NCBI GenBank assembly: GCA_963920665.1
Contig: OY987269.1
Span: 13,394,501-13,458,500 of the forward strand
Direction: 5' to 3'
DNA: 64,000 bases
Source of the DNA: Straminergon stramineum
Taxonomy: Eukaryota > Streptophyta > Bryopsida > Hypnales > Calliergonaceae
Shown: positions 23,155-38,286 of the stretch, piece after piece
Numbering within the stretch: the first letter of the stretch is position 1
How the letters are laid out: every line of letters starts with the position of its first letter
Notes under the pieces: model-generated
What the model was told of the DNA's origin: nothing
Databases searched by the model: none
The model's input: only the letters and a program-made list of their open reading frames with translations
Made by a program: the position numbers and the translations under genes

Positions 23155-24649
23155 TCTAAGCACTCCAACATTTGCACAAATTAGATTGTGTGTCTTTTTT
23201 TTCTTGATATGCTTTGAGATCTAAGAAAACATGAGTCCCCATAGTGTTCTTATTATTGTTAGAAAACTCTAAGTGAAAAGGGATGCATGGACTTTGTTCT
23301 ATAGTGTGGAAGTTATTGAATTTCAAAGTTTTTATGAATTAAAAAATTGAATTAATTTATGTTTTATTTTAGAGAAATTGTAATATTCACATTGCATGTC
23401 CAAATTAATGCTAAAAAAAAGGCTATGCAATCCTTTGTGCACAATGCTTTCTACTTATATAAAGAACACAACCTCTTACATCGCAACAAGGCTCTTGCAC
23501 TCCTTCATGCACAAAAAGTATTGAATTTCAAATTTTTATGGGCCCCATTAGGAGACGCTTATGCTCCCCTAATGGAAAACTTCAGCGGATTGCTAGGAAC
23601 GTTGACATCGAGAACGTTCAATGTTTCGTAGAGCTTTGTCGAGCACTCAAGCTCCTGCGTTTCGTGAGTTTGTCCCTGCTCACATTTCCAAGACGAACTT
23701 GAGTTACAAGCACTTTCACTTGGGCACTGGGAAGCGAAAAGCCATGGACTTGCTTGTAGTAGGCGCAATTCCATCAAGTTTGGCAGTGGCGAAGTGGGTC
23801 TCCAAGGCAAGGGTGAACAACTGAGCGTGTGCTTGTGCGTGGTCGACCTGGCTCTACATAGTGTGTGGCCAAGTAACTATGGGATTTGGGTGGATGAGTT
23901 AGAGGTGCTGGATTGCTTGGATTACATGTGAGGCATCAACAATTAGTTCGGGAATGTGCCCATAGCAACTTGGTGACTTTTGCATGGTAGTCAGCACTAG
24001 AGTTATCTTTGAAGTCAATAATATTTCAAATTTGTGATTGAAAACCCCTGTTAATGGCATTCAACATTCTTGCCTATTTTCTTAAGGAACAACGTTAGCA
24101 CTCCCAATTTGAATGAATTTAAGGATATCTGTATTATTCTGCTCATTCTAGGCGTCAATAATTGGCTCTAGATTTTGCTCTTAGCAATTTCAGTGATTTT
24201 TGCATGGTATTCAGCACTAGAGTTATTCTTAAGGTCCACACTATTGCAGATTGCAGATTGCAAACCCCTTTAAAGGCATTATTACTTAAATTCGTGGCTA
24301 CTTCTGCAATGAAACAAGGTCATCACGCTCAATTTCAATGTTTTCTAGGAGAATTCTATTATCCTGATCATTCTCAATGTCTGTTTTGTTTACTGGATAT
24401 TAACAAGGATTTGGTGTGTTTATAGGTCAAGGACGTAGACCACATTCTTTTGAGGTCCTTTGTGGCCTGTGAATATGGTACGCTGATTGAGGCAATTGTT
24501 GTGCATTGGGACATTCCAGGCAACTTGTGAAGCACAATAAGCCTTTCAATCTAGGGTATCAAATTGCTTACAGAATTGTTGTATAGATAACAAATCCTGT
24601 GTATGTTTTTGAGCATGTTTTGCAATTATTGTAGAATTCGGCAGAATTC

Positions 24650-25110
24650 AGTTACAATGTGGCAATTTCAAAAGGTAGATCCAAATACGAAACTCTCAGG
24701 GAAAGTGGAGGATGTTCCCTTCGATTTCAAGAGGCTAGGGTATCCATTTCAAATCAGTAAGAGTGCTTTGTCGATCTTGGCGAATTGACCTGTTTATTTG
24801 ATAAACTTTTGAGTTTAGAGTCTAGGGCAGAAACAAGTTGAAGGTGAATATCAATTATTTGTCAGGTTGTACCATTTTGTCGGTTTTGGTTCTTAGTTTT
24901 ACAGAGATTCTGGTACTGCATGATATCAATGAGTTTCATAGTGTTGGTATTTACTCAATGCTACTGATTACTAGAAGGAGTTCAAGGGGTTTTAGATGCA
25001 GTAATTTTATGGCAGGAGCAAAGACCACATGGATTATTTTATTGGTTTTGTAGCAAGAAGTGAAAGTGTTGAATTTTGGGAATATGACTTGGATAGCAAA
25101 GGACAACCTT
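24650..25110 (+). pseudogene. NDC80-like kinetochore gene fragment
   Basis: The frame through 24663-24788 contains VDPNTKL and then FKRLGYPFQISKSALS. This matches the calponin-homology domain of NDC80/HEC1 kinetochore proteins, where (L)GYPFxxSKS is characteristic. After a few residues the reading is AN-stop-PV, with TGA where the family has Trp in an NWP or TWP motif. From 25019 a second block (HMDYFIGFVARSE) could be the following part of the domain, but that is weak. NDC80 anchors kinetochores to microtubules. The piece is far shorter than the ~550-aa family and is interrupted, so it is a gene fragment. Identification comes from recall of the family, not a search. Confidence 0.5.
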
Positions 25111-29533
<4,423 letters not shown>

Positions 29534-29625
29534 ATCTTGGCCATTTGAGCTACTGTGGAAAGCTTTTCTGTGGATGAAGAGTCTCTTGCTTATCTGGAAG
29601 AAATTGGAGAGCATTCATGTTTGAG
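29534..29625 (+). pseudogene. RuvB-like 1 (Pontin) single-exon fragment
   Basis: This is a 92-bp exon with an intact acceptor (TATTTTAG before 29534) and donor (GTACTT from 29626). It reads ILAI-stop-ATVESFSVDEES, then LAYLEEIGEHSCLR. This matches the RUVBL1 stretch around ILAIRAQVE...DEESLAYLGEIG...SLR. The stop is TGA where the family has Arg (CGA). RUVBL1 is an AAA+ ATPase of the INO80/SWR1 and R2TP complexes. No neighbouring RUVBL1 exons were found within about 500 bp on either side. Conserved splice sites point to a DNA-level copy rather than a processed transcript. Confidence 0.72.
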
Positions 29626-29914
29626 GTACTTGTCTTTCCTTATCATTTTAATTCTTACAATTTGAGAATGGAGTATTTCCTTATTTAATTTCTACTTCTT
29701 GATGCTTGAATTTCTTATTCTATTACTTTCTAAAAGGATCTTTAGGGCTCAGATTGATTTAGTACCTTTAAGTGGATCATGTGTGACCTTCATTTGTTCA
29801 CTTTTCACTTGTTCCGTTGCTCCACACTTCACTCAAGGTACTTCAAAGAATAGGCTTGACTTTGTTGGAAATTATTAACAGAAATTGTAGGAGTATGAAG
29901 AGTAGAAGATGAGT

Positions 29915-30679
29915 TTAACCCCTCACTGCCCAAGGGGACCAAAGGTGTCCCCTGCGAATTCTTTAAAGGCTCCACATCTACTGCACAAGTAGAAAATTGG
30001 GGCACCACTTAGCATCATTGGATTAGGGTTTTGTTGTGGATAAGAGTGTGGCATTTCCGATGATTTCCCGCAAACAATTTTTGGATTTTAGCGCTTTGAA
30101 TAGCAGGAGGTCTAAAATCGGACATGGCAGTTGGTGGAATGTGACCGGTGTTTGCCGGTGTTGGACAATTGGGTTTTGGATGCCATCGCACAACAAGGTC
30201 TTTGCGGTACTCCACGATTGCTATGTCTGTTGCAACTAGTTACAAGTTTGATGCTTCTCCGGTCACAGCCAATATCTTTGCCTACAGGTTGCCCCTTGCA
30301 ATCTTTCTTCTGATTTTTGTGATGGATCTTTTGGCACACAATTTTCTGGAGTCGCTCATGAGTGCATTCTAAACACATACACGAATTTTGGAGTGGTTGT
30401 GATAACTACTCCGCTCACGAAGAATTGTGAACCACTCGTCACAGCATCAAAAAGCAGACATTTTGTTTTTTTCCCTTGACTTTGGATGCAAATTGCTGCT
30501 AATCTAATCAATGGATTTTTGATCGGAAAGATCCCTTCACCCGAGCAGCAAGGCCACTTTCAATCCACCTGGTTACTTTGCACAAATTCCCTATCAATCT
30601 CCTGCATCTAGGAGTTTTTTGCATGTTTAGCCAAAAGCACCCACTTTAGGGTGTCTGACTATAGGTGGTGAGGGGTTAA
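29915..30679. mobile_element. 765-bp TTAA-flanked element
   Basis: It is bounded by TTAA at 29915-29918 and 30676-30679. The ends are CCCCTCACTGCCC on the left and CCCCTCACCACC on the right (reverse complement), agreeing over the first 8 bp. Just inside the left end is a palindrome GGGGAC-CAAAGGT-GTCCCC. The same left-end architecture occurs at 32047 and 49598. There is no transposase; it is a non-autonomous piggyBac-like element by its target site and CCC start. Confidence 0.7.
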
Positions 30680-31493
30680 TTACAACAAAGTGACACCCTT
30701 TGAAGGAGATGGGATTTAATTGATTCGTAGAGCATTCTAAGGAATAGCTGGGCTTGGAATTTCAAATTTATGGATTTGAGATTGAGCAACAGTGTCAATA
30801 TAGTGCATTTGGCATCACTACTTGAATTGTAGCGTTGCTATGATGCTATTAGTAGTCTAAATAAGTATATTTTGTTTTGTCATTCAATTCCACAATACTG
30901 TGGATCTCTAATTTCAAAAATATCATCCACATATATTCATCTACAGAAGTTCATCTATAAATTCATCCATAAAATTCATTTACAAGTTTCACCTACAAAT
31001 TTCATCCACTAAGTTTCATCCATATGACCATCCATATATAATCCACATCATCCATCCAATTTTTCAAATGGAATTCATCCAAAGTCACCATAATTGTCAT
31101 TCATGAGACAAAAATTCATCCAACACTTCCAGTGCAAATTCACTTGGTACTAGTTTCACATGGTAGTGAAATGGTTGCAAAATTGTACTCTGTATTAAAC
31201 AAGGCAAACTCAAAATCACCCGACTTTTACTTCGCAAATGTGAAAGAAAGGTGAATACGCAACGAAATGACGGTGATTTTCAGCACTTTACGGTGCATTC
31301 ACCCGCTAGTGAAGAGGCCCAGGTTCCCTGTGATGTACGTGACTCCGAAACCGCATTGGTCGCCCACTTGGCAACATCATTCCAATCCCCCTCCTGTCCT
31401 TGAACGATTTTTCCGCACAGTACACCCAGGATCTGAAGACTTATTGCACAAAATCAAATTGGGAGAGCCCAGATTCATTCCGGGACACAACTG
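30680..31493. other. No gene seen; CAT-rich simple-like repeats
   Basis: From about 30920 to 31130 short variants of ATTCATCCA and TTCATCTA recur many times, an imperfect short-unit array. From 31240 the composition turns richer in G+C. A 75-aa open frame at 31267 shows no recognisable features. Confidence 0.5.
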
Positions 31494-31665
31494 AAATGCG
31501 GTAGCAGAGCAATTATTAGTAATAGTAATTTCAATGATAATAATGTGTGTGTGACATTCATATGTGGAATTTGCCTAGCGCCGAAATCATACATGGTTTT
31601 AAGCTGAAATTTCTTGTAGGGAGAGCTCGCTAACTTTTCGACTGGATTTCTGCCTTTCTATAGTG
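31494..31665 (+). repeat. Direct repeat, left copy (~170 bp)
   Basis: Closely similar to 32873-33035, sharing words such as AATAATGTGTGTGTGACATT and GGAATTTGCCTAG. The two copies are in the same orientation, about 1.4 kb apart start to start. LTR-like flanks are possible but short. No primer-binding site or polypurine tract was recognised. Confidence 0.75.
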
Positions 31666-31810
31666 AATCGCACGTCGTGTCCTGCGTGGAATCGCCCGCC
31701 TTTTCCTCCTCCTTCCAAAGATCCTTGCCCGCGTCCTGCGCAGAGCCCGTGGCCTTGTCAAAGTTGCGCTGCAGAGAATCGCCCGCATCCTCCAGTGTAT
31801 TCCGGGCGTT

Positions 31811-31941
31811 GTCCAGCACAGAAGGGGAGACGTTATATATTAATCGCCCCCTCCAGCCAAAGGTGGGCCTGTCAAGGCTTTGTCCTGCACAGAAAGGGAG
31901 ACATTATTAATCCCCCCCTCGAGCCGAAGGTGGGCCTGTCA
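31811..31941 (+). repeat. Two-unit GC-rich tandem repeat
   Basis: Units 31811-31880 and 31882-31941 share GTCC(A/T)GCACAGAA, GGGAGAC, TTATTAATC or TATTAATC, and GGTGGGCCTGTCA. They lie in a G+C-rich island (about 31250-32040) that has overlapping open frames on the plus strand but no recognisable protein. Confidence 0.7.
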
Positions 31942-32046
31942 GTGGAGCCAAGCTTGCGTGGCTGGCTTCCTTGTTGGCGCTTCCAGGTCCCGTTGTTGTT
32001 TCTCATCACGCCCGGCCTCCTGGCCTCCTCACCCTGAGCCTCTCAG

Positions 32047-32500
32047 TTAACCCCTCATCACCTAGGGGACGAAAAGTGTCCTCATGTTGTCCAGCAGTCA
32101 AATTCAAAATGTTGTTACTTTTGCATCCAATGTTTGAATTCAATAAAACTTGTTGGAAAAGTTGCACATATTAGTCTAGTTTCACTGGTCAAATTTTCAA
32201 ATCAGTTCGAGATTTACTGAAATTTTGAGAGCCCTTCAAAGTTCATAGGTTCAATTTGAGTTCACCACGTTACATTTTGACGGCTGCAACTTCTGGGGCT
32301 TATAACTTTTTCATAAAAATTTTGTTTTCAATCAAATTTGTTGGGTTTTGTTCTTCTCTAGGTCTAGTTGTTGTAGTAAAATTTTCATGTCAATACAAGT
32401 TGTTTTGAATGTTTGGGAACAATTCGAAGTTCAAAATGCAAACATTTTTGCATTACAATGAACTTCCACGGCTTTTTATAACAAAATTCAATTAATCCCT
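32047..32500 (+). repeat. Truncated TTAA-type element, left part
   Basis: It starts TTAACCCCTCATCACC and matches 49598-50040 for several hundred bases, including GTCCAGCAGTCAAA and TTGTTGGAAAAGTTGC. The matching right end is absent. At 32492 and 32831 separate TTAA(T/C)CCCTAAAGG words occur, resembling ends of the F1 family. Confidence 0.7.
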
Positions 32501-32872
32501 AAAGGACCAATTAGAGTCTAGTTTGGGCTTTTCGAGAACTCAAGTTCCATTGACTTTAAAAAATATAACTTTTAAAAATTATCTTAGTTCTTCAAACACC
32601 CAATTTAACTCCTTCAACATTTAAGAAAAACATGTACATTCTATGACTTGTGATCTCATAACATCCTATAACATCCATTGGTGAGAATATTCTATTAAAC
32701 AATTGATAGCTTTTCTTTTACAGTGAATTTCTGCAGCTCATGAGGAGTTCTATTTTGCAAATAATGAAGGTAGAAAAAACATTAAAAACAACTTGGATAG
32801 ACATGAAAATTTCACCACAATAACTAGACCTTAACCCCTAAAGGACCAAGTGTACACTTCTAAAATGCAGTA

Positions 32873-33035
32873 GTAGTGCAATTATTCATAACAGTAATAG
32901 AGGTGATAATAATGTGTGTGTGACATTCATACATGGAATTTGCCTAGTGTCGAAATCATGCATGGAATTAAGTAGAAATTTCTTACAAGGACATCTTGCC
33001 GGCTTTCCAACTATATTTCTGCCATTCTACAATGT
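32873..33035 (+). repeat. Direct repeat, right copy (~165 bp)
   Basis: Partner of 31494-31665. It begins about 40 bp after the TTAACCCCTAAAGG word at 32831. Confidence 0.75.
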
Positions 33036-36000
33036 GGCCGCCTGGAGGAAGTGTTGTCAAGGATAGTGTAGGGATGAGACTCCCAGGTTGTTAATCATTT
33101 TTAACTGCGGTCCAAGTCTGTAATTCTATCTAGCCTCTGGACTTTAGAAAAATTAATCGATCCAAGTTCACTCTACTCTAGTGTAAAATACCCAACATGT
33201 GTGTCAAGGTCAGTGGAATATAATTATTCTATAAAAATCCATGTGCACAAAATTGAACAAGAAAAAAATGCCAAATTCATCAAGGATGCCAAATAACAAA
33301 GTCCAAATACAAATTCTAGGGTTAGCCAATAAATCATAAATTATACTTCAATTCTCACATACCATCAATTATAATTTAGATGGCAAGGGGAAGGACTTAC
33401 CTCATGGACACTAATAATGTTGGAGAGGTTGTTTTTATAATGAAATCCATTGTCTTGATTTTGCATAGGGTATGGGGTAATTTGAAGATGAAAGCTTCAC
33501 TGCCCAATGTCAAAACTTACGAATTGTGTTCAAAACAAAATTTCAGACCTTGTTTAGGTATAGAAGAATAATTTTCTTAAAGAAACTTTTAACTAACAAA
33601 AGTTGAGGAATCAACCTAACATTTTTCTCAATAAATCCGTTTGTAATTTTGAGCTTCCAAGAAATAGTTAAGAACAAAATTCAAAGAGGATGTTTGACAA
33701 TGTTCAAAAAAATGTTCCTTCCAACCCCTCTTTTAAATTTGTTCACAACTTTGGATGGGAGGCTCAAAATCACAAATGGATTTTTGAAGTAGAGAGTTTG
33801 GTTGATTCTCCACATTAAATAAATTTGAATTTTTTTGAATTTTTTTTTCAAATATGCCTAAACAAGGGCTGAGTTTTTCTTTGAATACAATTTTGGCTTC
33901 TAGCTTGACTATGAGTGGTTCCCCTCCTACTAATTATAATTAATATATCTAACATGGGTTGCACTACCTCCTACCATCCCATTTGCATATGATGATCTTG
34001 TCTTTGCATGTCTATTTCATTCAAGCCACTATTTGTGATTAGGCTACACAAATTTTTTAATGTATTGCATCAATTTTCAAAATAAATCAAAATTTTCATG
34101 ACATTGATTTCACATCTTCAAATCATTGTAGTGCAAATGAATTTGGTTGGAATTCTCATTCATTCTATTAAATTGTATTAATTTGTAAAATTTACTAATT
34201 AGTCTTCAATAAATTTGAAAACATTGAAGATCTATAACTATGCAAATATAGTTTTGGCAAACATATAACAATTCCCAAAAGAAGCTTGTAAACAACACTA
34301 CTCAAACCCTTGTAAGGCAATCTACACTTCAATTCTAGAATCATGTTTATATAGTATGAACACTATGAAGCTTGTAAGAATGACCTATCAATGATGATTG
34401 CCTACCTTCCTCAAGACACTTTAATAATGCATTGTTGTAGAACCTAAATTTCAAAAACAATTTCATTCAAGCAAATTCATTGAAATTGTTATTTGGTGTA
34501 CAAAATATAACTTCACAAATGCATCTTCTACTACGAACAAACATAATATTATTAAAATATTGAGCTATTGCTAAATATAAGGTATATAGCCCTCATAGTT
34601 CTTAGATTAACTAGCACTTATTAACTGATCTATAGTGTGAGGCTTCATCCTCATAAATATTTAGTGTATTCAAATATCTAGAACAATGAACATGCTTCAT
34701 TAATTGGAAATAAACAAATAAAACTTACAAATCCCTTCCTATCAAAACTTGTTAACAATGGCTTCCACAACATATCCACACAATTTAACGTCTTACATAT
34801 TGCAGTGACCAACATTTATCAATAAAATTGACAACATTTGGAAAAATGAAAACTCTTTTTAAATCTAACTATACATTGAGTATGATCAATTAATAGTACC
34901 ATTTTTTCCTTCACCTTCAAAAAATTGAATTCTAAGTACCAATTCTTATAAATATATTTATCTCATTCTCAATTACATGTCCTCATCTAAAGACCATGTT
35001 CTGAACTAACCATGTAATTTTTGAGGTCAAACTGCACTTGCTCTTCAAGAGTTACATCACAACTACACAAGAGAGTTTTAAATGTTACACAATGGACTTG
35101 AATACAAACATTTTTTAAACAGTACGTATTCTTGTGCACTTGTTCTTCAAAAAATTCAACTTGTCCATTAAGAAATAAATTGTCCACAAAACACTTTCCT
35201 ATCTATGTGCTTCAAATTTTTGTAATAACTTTTCTTTCTCAAGAACATCCTCACTAAAAGAATACATATATGCAAGAATAAATACATTCAATTAGCAGTT
35301 TACAAAGATTATTACAAAATTATGAAACTAGCAATTACATTTGATTTTATGTATTCACAACTACACAAAATCCACATAACATTCAATAATGTAGAAGCAC
35401 CAAAATGTAGCACAAGTCATTCTTTGATATCTAAAAAACAACCTAAATCCAAGCACAAGTAGGCCAAAGCAGATAGTTGGAGTTCTAAAAAGTTGTCATT
35501 CTTTCAAGAAGTAGTCAATGACACACACATAATCCAACCTCACAATGTGTCACTTTGGGGTGTTCCACACCCACCTCAGATGTAGCCTAGTGTCCACCAT
35601 AGGTGCATCTACAATTTTTTTTCCAAAAATTCATATACTATTCAAATAAGCTTGAACAAACAGAAACCTATTATACACACATCATTTTTTTCTCTATAGA
35701 CTCTTAGGTTCAAAAGATCCAGAGTAAGTGTTAGATGTGAGTGCTTCTACCTTAGCATAAACTACCATCTTGGCTCCAATGTACATGATACGGAATATTT
35801 CAAATCCAACAACCTTCATGCCCATTGTCTTTCCTCTACTCATCACTTGTAGCCTCCACCTATCCACTTACTATAGTTATATATGAAGTAATGTTGAATG
35901 TTGAATATTCTAAGCCATCTACTCCAAAACTATGATTCACAATGACGGTATATGGTATTGAATGTCGTGGAACTTTCTTATGTGAATCACTCAATACTGT

Positions 36001-38286
36001 TTTCCTTTAGTTCAATTATTTATTTGTCAAACTTGAAAGACTCTTCAATTGCCAATAGGGAATTACTGACAAGTTAAGGGAATGTGCATAACATTGGTGA
36101 CCAACATTGGGGGGGGCATTTTGCTCTTCCACAAATTGTACATCCTAACTAGCCCAACATTCATTGTCACTTTCTAGTCAATCAAGCACACTAGCACTAC
36201 AACTTTTCAACCCATCAGTGATTCTCTCTATATGATGACTACCCCCCAAGCATCTACAAGGTGTTATCTTTCCTCCTAGGGAGGTTGCTTTACAGTAATT
36301 CATTAAAATGCCATAGAAACTATGACAATGAGATAAACTAAAACAACAAAGGAATGAATTGAACAATGGACTCTAGATGTGAAGGGGGACAGACTTCTAT
36401 ACTTTAATGGACCCATTTTATCATTCATTTCTATCCAACATTGGAGTTTACTATGTATGCATTTTCTTCAATGTTTGGATCCCCCTCTATTGTTGCACAT
36501 GGCCATCTATACTTCCAACACATTCACTACTAGCATTTCATTTTGTACTTCGACAAGAACCCTTTTTTTTTTTCTTCTTCTTACTAATGGAGTGCATTAA
36601 AACTCTTTTTGTTCATCTTTTTTTGTTTACACAACAAAATAGGTAATATTCTTCATTGGTTCTAAGAACAATTTATTTAGGTCCACTCTAATTAGTTCAT
36701 TGCATCGTTTGTTTGTTGAATTACATTATTCCCACTTCATCATTACAATTCCTAAATGGAAAAGTATTAGATGAACAATACATACTTCAATTCGAAGCAA
36801 TAATGATTACTTTACACTCACTTCTAAAGTTGGTAATTTTTTTAAAATTGTAGTTCATTACACAACATGAGTCTTCATTAACCTTATGTAATCCTTCAAG
36901 TGAATTCACTGTGCTGTAATATAAAAAGATAGTTCACAAAAATGTGTTGCAATTTATAACTTCTTTATGTTTTATGTTGTTTGTCTCACACAATTTTAAA
37001 ATAATGAAGTCTTAAAATTCTTTTTTTGGGTAAATAGATAAAAATGATTAATGATCTTTCTCTAATGATACTCAAAACATTTTACTTCTAAAATAAATTC
37101 TATGCAATATGATGAATATACTATTTATTACACATCATTTTCATCAATGTAAGTGGAAATCTATGGCTTGCTTGTTCTCTATTGTCAAAAATGTTGAATG
37201 TACTATAGGTGTTTATTTTTGCATCAACTTCATTTACGATGGACATTGCCTTAATGCCTAATCAATGTTTTCCAAGAGTAATTTGGATGCAACAAACCTT
37301 CTTAAATTGCAATTTAAGCCAAATGAATACATACATGTTTATATTTATATACATATTCAAAGAAGAAGAAATTTGTACAAAATAATACATACATACATAC
37401 ATATAATACAAGAAGAAGACGTTGGTATAAGATAAGTTAATTCAATGTATCCAACTTGAATGTATTGAAATGAAAAATTGTTTTTACAAAAAATGGTACA
37501 CTGCAAAATGAAAAACTTTGTATAAGTCTTGTTTTGAAAACAACAAAATAATAAAAATAACATCGTTATATAGTAGTATTGCTAAAGCATAGATTTCCTA
37601 TAATAATTCCTATGATTAAAACTTCTTTCATTTACATGAAGGAGTCAAATCTCTACTTTTTGAAGTTCTTCCTCCAAGTACTATAACAATATTTAAGTTT
37701 TTTTGTTTGTTTTTAATTTATTCTTCATAGAGGTCAGCTTACAATCCATTGATATAATTCACTTTTTGAATTTTGGTTCTTTAGATATCTTCTTTATAAA
37801 TTTTTTATTTATTGATATAATTATTTTTTCATCTTGAGCAAACCTTAAAAATTAAAAATAAACATTGTGATGGTTCTATGGTTGCTTAGGATTTTAGTAC
37901 TTCTCATGTGAATGAAGTATAAAATGATGAAAAACATTATGTAGTAACAAAAATTTCTTCAAACATAATCGTTTAAACTGCAAAAAAGGACATAAGATAG
38001 AAGGCACAAAATAAAAGATTACAAGTGAAAATCTAAAATTATGAAACTAAAATTAAAAACTAAGAATAAAAACTAAAAAGAAAATATTAAAAAAAAGGAT
38101 TAAAAGTAAAAATTGATGCTAGCATGTTATATATAAAGCTAACACATTGCAAGCAAACAAGCTCCAAAATTCTTCTACAAAGATATCATCATATAAGATT
38201 CAAACAACATATACAAACTTCATAGTCCTTTTGCACTTAATCTCTACGTGGTAATACTTACATTATATCATTTGTGTTCAACAATC
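33036..38286. other. AT-rich region, no clear gene
   Basis: No supported gene. On the minus strand, 35870-35700 reads open for about 57 codons (KVVGFEIFRIMYIGAK and onward). Just upstream, 35960-35890 reads NHSFGVDGLEYSTF and ends at a GTAAGT. These might be exons of a decayed gene divergent from the Tnp2-like copy B, mirroring the layout at 15-17 kb, but the evidence is thin. A short (TACA)n run lies at about 37387-37402. The rest is featureless. Confidence 0.4.

Larger units (their letters stand above)
20503..24649. other. AT-rich repeats, no clear gene
   Basis: 20900-21150 and 21600-21760 match the dispersed repeat at 8.3-9.1 kb, in swapped order. 22146-22262 repeats the last-exon end and following sequence of the gene at 16011-17563. 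From 23560 to 23930 the sequence is richer in G+C. A 67-aa frame (23621-23824) there begins MFRRALSST, like a mitochondrial presequence, but no homologue came to mind. Two similar blocks sharing the word TCAGCACTAGAGTTAT lie at about 23935-24080 and 24150-24290. Confidence 0.45.

Noticed and set aside
31663..32037. 124-aa Pro-rich open frame
   Set aside because: It overlaps a GC-rich tandem repeat with open frames in more than one register; no coding evidence.
37387..37402. Notable microsatellite
   Set aside because: Only a few TACA units; ordinary.
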